A stretch of DNA of 64,000 nt from contig JANCYW010000008.1 of assembly GCA_026184775.1 (NCBI GenBank), forward strand, positions 372,001 through 436,000. The letters are read 5' to 3'. This document shows, one piece after another, positions 9,293 to 17,797 of the stretch (position 1 is the first letter of the stretch; each line of letters opens with the position of its first letter). Below the pieces are notes generated by a model that saw nothing but the letters and a program-made list of their open reading frames with translations, did no database searches and was not told the DNA's origin. This DNA is from Cyanidium caldarium. Taxonomy: Eukaryota; Rhodophyta; Bangiophyceae; Cyanidiales; Cyanidiaceae. The position numbers and the translations under genes were made by a program.

Positions 9293-9652
9293 GACCTATG
9301 GAAAACATCTACGAGTTGAGGAATGCCTGTGTTTTGAGCGTGCCGATGAGCTCAATGACATCCTCGGTCGGCTATGCGAGGTCCACGGAAACACCGACGT
9401 AGACGCGGTGGCGCTGTCTTCGTCTCGGCTTTGGCTGCGAGAGATTCGCCGTGGTCACGAGGTCCGCGGAAACGAGGCGAGGGAGCGCTGACTCGAGGAG
9501 GAGATCACCGACTTGAACGAGAAGGAAGGTCGGGGGCACGGTTCAAGGGATTGGAGAGTCAATCAGCGGCAAGAGCAACGGTTTGTGGGTCGTCGCGGCC
9601 GCCCCGCGTATGTCGAGCGAATTCAACGTGCAGCGTCTGCCCCCACTCTGTG
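9293..9652. other. Divergent intergenic region, PRP38 / ADA3
   Basis: 360 bases carrying both 5' flanks. A frame in phase with ADA3 extends upstream to 9374 but only from a non-ATG codon and with no recognisable content. No RNA gene or clear repeat seen. Confidence 0.35.
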
Positions 9653-10714
9653 ATGAGCAACCGGGTGTTGGGACTGACGCCGGGCTTGGTGGCGGCGGCG
9701 CTGCCGGAGCAGGCTCCGGACCCGTTGAAGCATGAGGATGCGGATCCGTTCTGGCAGCAGATCGAGCCGTTCTTCGCACCGATAACCGCCGAGTCGCTGC
9801 AGTGGATGCACGAGAGCGCCACCATGAACAACGGGCCGGACACCGATCTGGCCATACCGCAGTTAGGGCACGGCGAGGGCCACGCCGCGGAGGACGGGGA
9901 GGCGGAGGACGGTCGGGTGAGCGAGGTCACCCGTCGGCAACGGTCGCGGCATGCAGCAGCGGGTGCAAACAGCCCGCGGCTATCGGGAGCCGCTGAGCGA
10001 GCGCCTGACAATGAGTCGACCGCGGAGGCGGTGGAGCGGGCGGTGCGCAGTCGCCTCGAAGCTTGTCCCTTGTTTCAGCGGCTGGTGAATGCGTTCGTGG
10101 AGGTGCCGGCTAGTGCGGACGCTGCTGCCGGCAACCACGACCAACCGGGTATCGGCTCGCCGGCGGCGAAAGGCCGTGGTTCGGGCGTAGAGGACCTTTT
10201 GTGGCCCGGACCGGCCGACCCGGACACGCTCGCGCCCTATCATCGGGCGCTGGAGCGGCGCGTTGCTCTGGAACTGCGCGCGCTCGGCCTGATCGACGAC
10301 AACGACCACGACGAGCTCCTCGAGGAGACGCGTCTGCTGCAGTGGCAACTGCGCAGCGTCAAAGCCATGAACCGCACCTACCGCGGAGCGCTGACGGTGG
10401 ACTGGAAGCGCGCGCTCAAGTCGCAAGCCAAAGCGCGCGAGCTGGAACACGGCAACCGCAACCTGCAGATCCTGTACTTGGAGCGGATGATCCGCAAGTG
10501 CAAGAAGAACCGGCGCCAGCGGCAGCGGTTTGAGCGAGTGCTCAAATTACTTTATCCCCTACACAGGATTGGCAACTTGCAAGTGACCCGCAAGCCGGAC
10601 GTGCCTAGTGCCAACGGTGGGATGAATGGCGACGACGGCGGCGACCTGGCGGAGGAGGGCGCGTCGCCCACGACGACCGGCACCGGCAGCAAGCTGACCA
10701 TGCGCCTCGTGTAA
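9653..10714 (+). CDS. ADA3: ADA3/NGG1-like transcriptional adaptor (SAGA complex)
   Basis: 353 residues. The C-terminal 150 residues match the Ada3 domain: CPLFQRLVNAFVE, then the helix ERRVALELRALGLIDDND, then a long basic coiled coil (about 225-315) with paired Leu/Arg heptads and ending LYLERMIRKCKK. Ada3 bridges Ada2-Gcn5 to SAGA, the nuclear histone acetyltransferase complex. The N-terminal segment FWQQIEPFFAPIT is also conserved-looking; between the two lies an acidic, disordered linker. The ATG at 9653 is the first in frame after a GTG-started extension. It converges on the PDZ gene with 88 bases between. Confidence 0.72.
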   Translation: MSNRVLGLTPGLVAAALPEQAPDPLKHEDADPFWQQIEPFFAPITAESLQWMHESATMNNGPDTDLAIPQLGHGEGHAAEDGEAEDGRVSEVTRRQRSRHAAAGANSPRLSGAAERAPDNESTAEAVERAVRSRLEACPLFQRLVNAFVEVPASADAAAGNHDQPGIGSPAAKGRGSGVEDLLWPGPADPDTLAPYHRALERRVALELRALGLIDDNDHDELLEETRLLQWQLRSVKAMNRTYRGALTVDWKRALKSQAKARELEHGNRNLQILYLERMIRKCKKNRRQRQRFERVLKLLYPLHRIGNLQVTRKPDVPSANGGMNGDDGGDLAEEGASPTTTGTGSKLTMRLV

Positions 10715-10802
10715 AACCCATGCACGCACTCGCTCGCAATTCCTGTTTCCCAGAAGATAACCACCCACCCTTTCTCCCGCTCCCGGCGTAATTGCATGGC
10801 GA

Positions 10803-11597
10803 TCAGGCAAACAGGGTCACCGCCAGGATGGCCAGGATGGCCGCCACGCCGCCGAGGGTCCACCACAGCCACGCCTGGCCGTACGGTGATGACGAGGAGG
10901 CCATCTCCCGCTCCAGCTCATCCGCCAGCTGCGACTCGGAGTATTTGGAGGAATCGGTAGCGCGCTTGGCGGCGTTGGCGTCGGGCGACCGGACCTTGGT
11001 CCAGCTCACCGCGTCGATCACCTCGCGCTCGCCGTACTGGATGCGGGCCTCCTCGGCACGCCGGGCCGCCCACTCCCGCGATGCCGCCTTCTTCTGCTCA
11101 GCGATCTCGCGGTCCTCCACCACGACGGTGATAAAGTCGCCCGAACGCACTTGCAGCCCTTTCATCACGCGGTCTATGCCCACGCCGCGCACGCTCCAGA
11201 TTTCATCCCCGAACGTGGCGCTGATGGCGGTCACCACTTGGCCGACACGCAGCACCCCCGTGCGCGCCGCGTTGCCTCCCGGCTCCACGCCGGCGATGAC
11301 CACCATGCCGTCGTCCGCTTCCTCCAGCGTTAGGCCAAGCGGTTTGCGCACCACCGCGTAGACGTCGTCGGACGACAGCTGCCGTTTCTCCCGATCTTGA
11401 GGATCCTGATACACGTTGTAGCCGTACTCCGCGCGTAATGAGCGGAAAGTATGGGGTGCGAGACGGGCTCGTGACCGGACGCTCCGCCGGATGGGCGGGA
11501 GGGATCGGAAGGAGGACGTCAGAACGCGCTGGCGCGTCTCCTGCCCCAGGCGACGACGCGGTGCGCCCCCGCTGGCGATGAACGCGCAAGAGGTCAT
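10803..11597 (-). CDS. Plastid PDZ-domain membrane protein
   Basis: 264 residues. The leader MTSCAFIASGG has the red-algal plastid transit start (Phe near the N-terminus). A PDZ domain spans about 83-162: VRKPLGLTLEE, GVEPGGNAARTG, VGQVVTAISA and VRSGDFITVVVED, which resemble plastid PDZ proteins of the ENH1 kind. A charged linker follows, and the last 23 residues are one membrane helix (WWTLGGVAAILAILAVTLF), so it is tail-anchored. Role inferred: scaffold at the thylakoid, possibly with the rubredoxin encoded 2.2 kb upstream. The ATG at 11597 fits the transit motif better than the GTG-started longer frame. Confidence 0.75.
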   Translation of the reverse strand: MTSCAFIASGGAPRRRLGQETRQRVLTSSFRSLPPIRRSVRSRARLAPHTFRSLRAEYGYNVYQDPQDREKRQLSSDDVYAVVRKPLGLTLEEADDGMVVIAGVEPGGNAARTGVLRVGQVVTAISATFGDEIWSVRGVGIDRVMKGLQVRSGDFITVVVEDREIAEQKKAASREWAARRAEEARIQYGEREVIDAVSWTKVRSPDANAAKRATDSSKYSESQLADELEREMASSSSPYGQAWLWWTLGGVAAILAILAVTLFA

Positions 11598-11709
11598 GAA
11601 CGAGCAGGTGATATAGTGCAGAGAGGAGGCGGAGGGGAATGCGTTGCGGGAAAGAGGCACGTCTTTCCTCGGCCGTTTCGCCGGTGAATGACCCCTGACG
11701 CACCGGGCA

Positions 11710-11732
11710 GAACCCACCACGTCTGTGGGTTC
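11710..11732. other. Perfect 8-bp inverted repeat
   Basis: GAACCCAC (11710-11717) and GTGGGTTC (11725-11732) are exact complements around a 7-base loop. It lies in the 814-base non-coding stretch between the PDZ gene and the PLAC8 gene, just upstream of the structured segment below. TTCACCAGC occurs at its right edge and again at 11810, a short direct repeat. Confidence 0.45.
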
Positions 11733-11850
11733 ACCAGCCAAAACGAGGGTTTAAGCGGCTGCGGCGACCGGAGAATCCATGCGAGGATCAAGCGGAGTCG
11801 CGGGAGCGGTTCACCAGCACGTTGAAGAGTGTCCAAGAGCCAAAGTCATG

Positions 11851-12113
11851 GGTAAAAGTACCAAGAGGATATCGAGGAGCGCGACTGAAGGCGTGCAGTC
11901 GGCGAGTTGGTGCAGGGAGGGGACACACAGTTCCAGGAGTAAGGTCCGTGAGCGGCACAACCTAGAGATTGGTCGGAGGCCTTTGGATTCAATTACCTCA
12001 CACCAGCTCCCTTTGGTGGCTGGGCCTCCCCGAAAAAAGGCTCGTGGGCACCGACGGGTTATCCGGTGCGGGATTCATGGCAACGCAGCCAACCGTTACA
12101 TTTTCGGGGGGCC
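11851..12113. ncRNA. Candidate structured non-coding RNA, family not identified
   Basis: Dense complementary segments lie within 263 bases: GGTA/TACC (11851-11854 with 11859-11862); ACCAA/TTGGT (11860-11864 with 11907-11911) enclosing CGACTG/CAGTCG (11882-11887 with 11896-11901); GGAGGCC/GGCCTCC (11975-11981 with 12023-12029) enclosing CCAGC/GCTGG; and GGCCTCCCCGAAAA (12023-12036) with TTTTCGGGGGGCC (12101-12113), enclosing GCACCG/CGGTGC and TGGC/GCCA hairpins. The last two large stems share 12023-12029 and so are alternatives. Reading the minus strand, a run of six T at 12033-12038 would suit Pol III termination. I compared it by eye with U1-U6, SRP, RNase P/MRP, 5S and tRNA motifs and found no convincing match. 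Strand unknown. Confidence 0.4.
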
Positions 12114-12411
12114 TACCTTATTTCGTGACACCCCATTCTGTCACCCTCGATTTGAAACCGTCGCGCCGGCCTTTCGGCCCACGCGTGCCGCCGATGATCT
12201 CGCGATTTTCATCGATGTCCCTCGCCTGCGCACGCGGTTGCGCCACGTCATGCGCCTTGCGGCGGCGCGGCGGGTGGACACACGCGCGCGTTAAGGCTGT
12301 GGCACGACGGCCGCTATCGGTAGTCTGCCACTGCGCGCTGCCTCTTTCAGACGCTGCTTTCGCACCCTGCATCAATAACTTCGCGCCTGCCTCCACTCTA
12401 AACCGCTCGTC

Positions 12412-12762
12412 ATGGCGTGGGACTACAAGCTGCTCGACTCGATGTCGGTGAACCCCATCGACTGCCTCTACTCGTGCTTTTGCTTTCCGTGCGCGTGGGG
12501 CGAGCTTTACGGCGCCGACCAGGGGGAGCGCTGCCTGCAGCCGCAATGCCTGTTGGGCACGCTCATCGCCATCGTTCCCATTCTGAACTGTTTCTGCATG
12601 GTGCAGCGTCGGGCGGAGCAGATGGAACGCATGGGGATGTACGTGGACTACCTGGAAATCTGCTCGGTGGTGAGCACGTGGTGCTGTTGGGTCCACCAAG
12701 AGCGTCTGCAATACACCGCGGCGGGCTCGGACCCGAAATTGATCCTGATGGATGCGAGCTAG
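12412..12762 (+). CDS. PLAC8-family cysteine-rich protein
   Basis: 116 residues. It opens with MAWDYKLLDS and has the family's Cys clusters: CLYSCFCFPCAWGE near the N-terminus, a GERCLQPQCLLG segment before a hydrophobic stretch, and CCWVHQERL, a variant of the PLAC8 'CCP...QE' signature. PLAC8 proteins include plant Cd2+ exporters (PCR), cell-number regulators and MCA Ca2+ channels; the small size here resembles PCR/CNR proteins. A membrane location is likely. The upstream flank is the large non-coding region with the RNA candidate. Converges on the DUF155 gene. Confidence 0.72.
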   Translation: MAWDYKLLDSMSVNPIDCLYSCFCFPCAWGELYGADQGERCLQPQCLLGTLIAIVPILNCFCMVQRRAEQMERMGMYVDYLEICSVVSTWCCWVHQERLQYTAAGSDPKLILMDAS

Positions 12763-12924
12763 AGAAATTGTCGCGTCCAAAGAGCAAGTGACGAACGGGA
12801 GAGGGTGACATTGAGGAAAGAATGCACGAGAGCGTCTTCGCTAAGCGACGACGCTAGTCCATTTCTTATGGTAAACGGACTGAACGCTTGATGAACAGCA
12901 CCCTCTGTAGGTAGTGCAGCGGCC

Positions 12925-14481
12925 TCAAGTGGGCGCGTCGTGCGTGCGAAAGGGAAACACCCCCGGCCGCCGCGGCTGTAGCGGTCGCCAGAACGGTCGG
13001 TCGCGCGCCCACCAACGCCTCCGCGGGCGTTGCCAGTAGTTCTCCGCCACCACCGCCACCAGAATGGCCAACACCATGCCCACGAACAGCATGGCGCCAG
13101 CGATGGCCCACAGGTGCCCGCGGCGGAATGTGACCAGCGCCAGCGGCACCAAGTCCTTGGCCAGCGCCAGCAGAATCTCCAACATGATCAATGCGATGAT
13201 GATGAGCTCCAGGCGACTGCTGTGCTTGAACTGCAACTCGTTGCTCAACAGATTCAGCAGCTCCCGCACCACATCCACTCGCTTGTTCAACAACTCCACC
13301 CGTTGCGGCAACTCCAGGTACCGCTCTACCACCCGATACTGAGAGTCGTACTCGGGGTGGTGCCAGATGACGTCGGGCGAGTCGAGCACATCGGCGAACA
13401 GGTAGAGAATGTGGCGGTCCATGACCAGGTTGCCCAGCGTCATGGCGATGTCGCGACGGCTGCGGCTGACGATGGCACCGGTGGCCGCCAGCTCCGCCGC
13501 TAGCCCGCGCGTCGCCTCAATACTGCGTTGCACGCTGTCCTCGAAACTGGACAGTTTCACCGACTGCGCCAGTCCGTGCGACGCCGCCAGTTTGGCCAGC
13601 ACCGACGACTCGGGTAGAATGAGGGTGTCGGCCACGAAACGGGGCAGTTCGCCGCCCACTTCGTATTCAAAGTCGTCCGATTCGGGCACGTCGAGCCCGT
13701 CGCGCTCGCAAAACGAGCGGATGACGGTGAGCACCGCCTGCTCCTCCTCCACCGTCAAATTCCACATCACCACCACGCCGTACCGGAAGATGAACACATC
13801 GCCCTGCTCTTCGCTTACCTCGTCGGTCGCGGCGGCTCGTCGAGGCCGGGCGTGCAACACCAGCGAGTCGTCCACAAAGTGCGCCCGGTTGTTGGACCAC
13901 ACCCGCATCCGTCGCAGCGTGCGCACCATGTCGTACTCCTTCGCCGTGCAATAGGTGGTGATGCGATACGACTCGATGTGCTCGGGAGGCAGCGGCACTT
14001 TTTGCACGCGGGCGCTGCGCGCCCGTGCTCGCGCTCGGCGACGTAAAGTGGCCGCGGCCACTTCGGGTGCGGCGGCGGCCGCCGCGGCCAACAACTCGTT
14101 TTCATCCTCCAAACGCAACACCTCGTCCTCCTCTTCGACGGTATCGTCTGCAGAGGGTGGAAGGTCCGCACTCAGTGACGCCTGCAACGGAAAGTGCCGG
14201 GCGGTGGAGTGCGCGAGAGCGGGTCTTGGAGTGGGCAGTCGGCAGCGATGTTGCCGCCGGTCGTCGGAAAGAAAGTGATTGCGCCACCGCGATGGACCCG
14301 GCCATGGCCCGGCGTGCAGCATGCTACTACGCCATCGCTTCAACGGCGTCAATGCGGTCAGTGTTCGGCTGCACCGCCTTGTCCCCGGTTCGACAGTGCG
14401 GATGGTTACCGAGTGCGGCGGCGAAAACGCAGCCGTCGCCAGCGCCGTGATCGCCACCGCACGACTCGCCTCCCGCACCAT
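12925..14481 (-). CDS. RMND1/Sif2-like DUF155 membrane protein (probably mitochondrial)
   Basis: About 518 residues. The DUF155 domain covers roughly 190-420: ITTYCTAKEYDM, DVFIFRYGVVVMWNLT, ADTLILPESSVLAKLAASHGLAQSVKL and RRDIAMTLGNLVMDRHILYLFADVLD follow RMND1 and yeast Sad1-interacting factors. Two hydrophobic helices lie near the C-terminus (LIIIALIMLEILLALA and a second one ending LVAVV). Human RMND1 supports mitochondrial translation. The start is uncertain: ATGs at 14631, 14520 and 14481 are all in frame. I chose 14481 because MVREASRAVAITALATAAF looks like an import presequence. Confidence 0.82.
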   Translation of the reverse strand: MVREASRAVAITALATAAFSPPHSVTIRTVEPGTRRCSRTLTALTPLKRWRSSMLHAGPWPGPSRWRNHFLSDDRRQHRCRLPTPRPALAHSTARHFPLQASLSADLPPSADDTVEEEDEVLRLEDENELLAAAAAAAPEVAAATLRRRARARARSARVQKVPLPPEHIESYRITTYCTAKEYDMVRTLRRMRVWSNNRAHFVDDSLVLHARPRRAAATDEVSEEQGDVFIFRYGVVVMWNLTVEEEQAVLTVIRSFCERDGLDVPESDDFEYEVGGELPRFVADTLILPESSVLAKLAASHGLAQSVKLSSFEDSVQRSIEATRGLAAELAATGAIVSRSRRDIAMTLGNLVMDRHILYLFADVLDSPDVIWHHPEYDSQYRVVERYLELPQRVELLNKRVDVVRELLNLLSNELQFKHSSRLELIIIALIMLEILLALAKDLVPLALVTFRRGHLWAIAGAMLFVGMVLAILVAVVAENYWQRPRRRWWARDRPFWRPLQPRRPGVFPFRTHDAPT

Positions 14482-14708
14482 ATGCCGGCGCTTCGCGTCT
14501 GTTATCTCCCTCACTTTCATCGACGTGCTCACTGCACACTCGCGTCCGAGCAAACGCACTTCACGCCTGCACCAGACCGACCGACGCTGCCGCGTCGAAC
14601 GACCGACCGACCCGCGAGCGGCTACCTGCATTGGGTGGAACGATTCCGCATCGACGCGTACGCCGCAGAGGTACACCTCGCATCTACCTTCCCCAACTCT
14701 AGACTACT

Positions 14709-15548
14709 TTATGGCGCTTCCGGGCACCCCAGGGAGGTACGGGTCGGCACTCCGGTGGCCGGGTTGGTGCCCTGCAGGGTGGGGTTGCGACAGAGGCGCC
14801 GCTGCGCAAACGACCCGATGTACACATCGCTAAAGTCGGCATTCTGAACTCGAGTCTGGTCGGTGAAGATCGTGTCGGAGAGCACCGCGTTGGTGAAGAC
14901 GCTGCCGCTGAGGTCAGCGCCGTCAAAGTTGACGCGGTCGACCACGGCATCCACGAAGGAACAGTCACGGCAGGAGAAGTGCTCGGCGAGCGCCTTGCTC
15001 ATCATGGCGCGGTCGAAGCGGGAGCCGTCGGCTTTTGCGCCCTCCAAATACGCGCCGCTGATGTCGTAACCGGTAAAGTCGCGGTTGCGTAGGTCGCACT
15101 GCCGCGCGTTGATCACCTGGTCGCGGGCGGCGTTCGCCTGCCCTATCGCCGACGAGCGCAACGCGCACCGTTCCTTGTCGCTCTCGGGCATGTACGGCGG
15201 GCGCTGAGCCAGGTCTCTGGAGGATGCGGTGAGGGCTAGACTGGGCGAGGGGAGGAGGATGGTGGTGGTCAGCGCGGTTGCCACGGCCACCAAGAGCGGC
15301 GCGACCCACTGCTGAGAGCAGATCTTTCGGTGCGCCGGGGTGTTGTGCTCCCGGCGCTGTGGCACCACGGATTTCCCACCCATGCGCAGGCATCGCGAGT
15401 TGGCGTCGATGCCAGGCGGCGCTGGCGCCGTTTGAGGACTTTGCGTGCTCGGTGACCACCGCCGAGGTGCCTCGCAATCCCGATAATTGCCCCACCGCGC
15501 CCTTGCCTTCATTTCAGCAACCGCCACCACGAATCCTGTGCCAACCAT
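14709..15548 (-). CDS. Thylakoid-lumen pentapeptide-repeat protein
   Basis: 279 residues. The leader is bipartite: MVGTGFVVAVAEMKARAR gives the red-algal plastid start, and a second hydrophobic stretch ending LLPSPSLALTA (about residues 80-108) resembles a lumen signal with an A-x-A cleavage site. The mature part has pentapeptide-like turns (CDLRNRDFTGYDISGAYLEGAKADGS, broken here: CDLRNRDF, YDISGAYLEG, VNFDGADLSGSVF, VQNADFSDVYIG). Many such proteins occur in cyanobacterial and algal lumens; roles are largely unknown. Divergent from ispH. Confidence 0.78.
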   Translation of the reverse strand: MVGTGFVVAVAEMKARARWGNYRDCEAPRRWSPSTQSPQTAPAPPGIDANSRCLRMGGKSVVPQRREHNTPAHRKICSQQWVAPLLVAVATALTTTILLPSPSLALTASSRDLAQRPPYMPESDKERCALRSSAIGQANAARDQVINARQCDLRNRDFTGYDISGAYLEGAKADGSRFDRAMMSKALAEHFSCRDCSFVDAVVDRVNFDGADLSGSVFTNAVLSDTIFTDQTRVQNADFSDVYIGSFAQRRLCRNPTLQGTNPATGVPTRTSLGCPEAP

Positions 15549-16109
15549 AACGATGCCCCCTGTTGTGGAATACGTTTCTACTCGACGGACGCTTTTCGCG
15601 ACCGGCTTTCCGTGGCCCTCCAACAGTTGCGCTCCGTGAACAGTTCGTCCAGGTGCTCTGAACGATTCGGGCGCCACACAATTTCGGACCGCCGGACCAG
15701 CGCGGGCGGGCGCGGCATAGGCGGCGTTGCCCTCGCGCTGCCGACAGCACTTACGAGACCCTCATCGAACACGCTGACTTTGGAGGTACTTCTAAGTGTT
15801 GGCCACGGTTATCTTAGTTGGTATACGGCAAGCGTAGTGGTGTGTCGCCCCTTCCGCAACCCATCCGAGCCTCGGGTGAGCGCGAACGACCTGGTGGGGG
15901 AGCGCGCGGTCACGCTGTCTGCGGGATCTGGACGGGTTAGCGTGAACGGTCGGACGCAACCTCAGAACATACTGCGAGACTGAACGCTCGAGCGGTGCGT
16001 GGTGGCGGCAGCGTGAGCGAGTCAGCACCACACAACAAGTCGCCGGCGCGTCTTCCACAGAGTGTCCACCGATTCCTCCGTCGCCCATCTCCGCATCCCG
16101 CTCACCGTC
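15549..16109. other. Divergent intergenic region, pentapeptide gene / ispH
   Basis: 561 bases. A weak inverted repeat CACTTA (15747-15752) with TAAGTG (about 15794-15799) occurs. A tRNA D-arm-like string (TTAGTTGGTA near 15816) was checked but no matching T-arm, in normal or permuted order, was seen. Otherwise no gene detected. Confidence 0.35.
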
Positions 16110-17483
16110 ATGTTCGTGACCGCGGGCGTCAGCGGGCAGCGTTGGGCGCGTGCCACCCCGGCACGTTCTTCCCATGTGTCTCGCACCCTCCCAGCCGTCT
16201 CTGGGGTGCGATCGGTGCGCATGGTGGCCGAGCCCCAACTGGACAAGAAGCAGCAGCGGCGCCGCATTATGCAGGGCGAAAAGTTCAACAGGCGCGGCTT
16301 TGCCGACACCAAGGAGGAGGCGCAAGGCATGATGGTGGAGGAGTTTACGTCGGAGCTGTTACGCCAGATGCGGGAGGAGGCGTACATCTTGGAACGGGAC
16401 GGCATCACCGTGTACTTGGCCAAGGCGTACGGCTTCTGCTGGGGCGTGGAGCGCGCCATCGCGCTGGCGTACGAGGCGCGTCGCCAGTACCCCACCGAGC
16501 GCATCTGGATCACCAACGAGATCATTCACAACCCGAACGTGAACCGGCGTCTGCAGGAAATGGGCGTGCACTTTGTGCCGGAGGCGCGCGATGCCGACGG
16601 CCGCGTCCACAAGGACCTTTCCGGCATTCAGCCGTCGGATGTGGTGGTGTTGCCGGCGTTCGGCGCCACCCTGGAAGAGATGACCTATCTGGATGCGCTC
16701 GGATGCCGCATTGTGGACACGACCTGTCCGTGGGTGAGCAAAGTGTGGAACACAGTGGACAAGCACCATCGCGCGCAGTGCACCTCGGTGATCCACGGCA
16801 AGTGGAATCACGAGGAAACTGTCGCCACCGCCTCGTTTGCCGAGAAGTATGTGATCGTGCGCGACCTCGGTCAGGCCGAGTACCTGTGCGACTACATCTT
16901 GCACGGCGGCGACAAGCAGACGTTTCTGAAGACGTTCCGCAACGCGATGAGCGCCGACTTCGACCCGGACCGCGATCTGGTCAAGGTGGGCGTGGCCAAC
17001 CAGACCACCATGATGAAGAACGAGACCGCGGCGATCGGCAAGATGCTCGAGAAGACCATGATGAAAAAGTACGGGCCGGCGGAGCTGTCGGAGCACTTTG
17101 TCGCCTTCAACACCATCTGCGACGCGACGCAGGAGCGGCAGGATGCGATGTTGGAGCTGGTGGAGCGCGAGCTGGATGTGGTCTTGGTAGTGGGCGGGTT
17201 CAACAGCTCCAACACCAGTCACCTGGTGGAGATCGCCGAGCAACGCGGCCTCGCGGTGTACCATGTGGACTCGGCCGCGCGCATTCTGCCCGACAATGTG
17301 ATCGAACACCGCACCGTGCACGGCGAGGTGGTGCAAACGCGCGGCTGGCTGCCGCATAATGGCACCGACGGCGGCACTGTGAGGCTGGGAGTGACTTCGG
17401 GCGCCTCTACTCCCGACCGACACGTGGAGGAGTGTCTGGAGCGCGTGTTTCTCACGCACGCGGTGGAGCGGGCCAGAGTGTAA
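16110..17483 (+). CDS. ispH: 4-hydroxy-3-methylbut-2-enyl diphosphate reductase, plastid MEP pathway
   Basis: 457 residues; last step of the plastid MEP isoprenoid pathway, making IPP and DMAPP with a [4Fe-4S] cluster. The three cluster Cys are visible: Cys110 in YGFCWGVERAI, one in DTTCPWVSKVWN and one in FNTICDATQERQ. IHGKWNHEET and QTTMMKNET are also family signatures. The length and C-terminal region are of the cyanobacterial/plant type rather than the short E. coli type. The start ATG at 16110 gives MFVTAGVSG, a red-algal transit peptide; the longer frame begins with GTG. It would supply geranylgeranyl-PP made into phytyl-PP by the reductase encoded at 18846-20207. Confidence 0.95.
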   Translation: MFVTAGVSGQRWARATPARSSHVSRTLPAVSGVRSVRMVAEPQLDKKQQRRRIMQGEKFNRRGFADTKEEAQGMMVEEFTSELLRQMREEAYILERDGITVYLAKAYGFCWGVERAIALAYEARRQYPTERIWITNEIIHNPNVNRRLQEMGVHFVPEARDADGRVHKDLSGIQPSDVVVLPAFGATLEEMTYLDALGCRIVDTTCPWVSKVWNTVDKHHRAQCTSVIHGKWNHEETVATASFAEKYVIVRDLGQAEYLCDYILHGGDKQTFLKTFRNAMSADFDPDRDLVKVGVANQTTMMKNETAAIGKMLEKTMMKKYGPAELSEHFVAFNTICDATQERQDAMLELVERELDVVLVVGGFNSSNTSHLVEIAEQRGLAVYHVDSAARILPDNVIEHRTVHGEVVQTRGWLPHNGTDGGTVRLGVTSGASTPDRHVEECLERVFLTHAVERARV

Positions 17484-17797
17484 CGACGCAGTGCGGGAAA
17501 CGTAGGGGACGGTGTGGTATACGAAGTGGTGTTCGCGTGCGGGAGACGGTAAAGAATCGTGTCGGCGAATGTTCTCCTCTAGTGCTCTCTGGGGGAACGC
17601 ATTCGTGCGTCCCCCCGACCCGTTCTCCGTCGCAGACGAATGCACGCAGAACGTCCGTCCTGCGGAGGGGCGCGAACGTTTGCGCCGCAGCTTTGCCCGG
17701 AGCAACGCCCGAGGGGGGATGCGTCGAACGTCTGTTGGAATAAGCGGAGCGTGCGCACTAGGCATGTTATGAAAAGGACAAGCCAGGGCGAAACTGC
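17484..17797. other. Intergenic region with strong UUCG-loop hairpin
   Basis: 314 bases between two same-strand genes. At 17591-17615 GGGGG-A-ACGCA-TTCG-TGCGT-CCCCC forms a 10-bp stem with one bulged A and a UUCG tetraloop. A second stem, GGCGC/GCGCC around GAACGTTT, lies near 17670. These may be in the ispH 3' UTR or belong to a small RNA. No protein gene seen. Confidence 0.4.

Noticed and set aside
11779-12294. 171-codon plus-strand frame over the RNA candidate
   Set aside because: Amino-acid composition and low complexity do not look like protein, overlapping frames are equally open, and the stem pattern explains the sequence better.
15800-15850. tRNA-like string TTAGTTGGTATACGGC
   Set aside because: It resembles a D-arm, but no acceptor pairing or GGTTCRA T-arm lies downstream, nor upstream as in the permuted tRNA genes known from Cyanidioschyzon.
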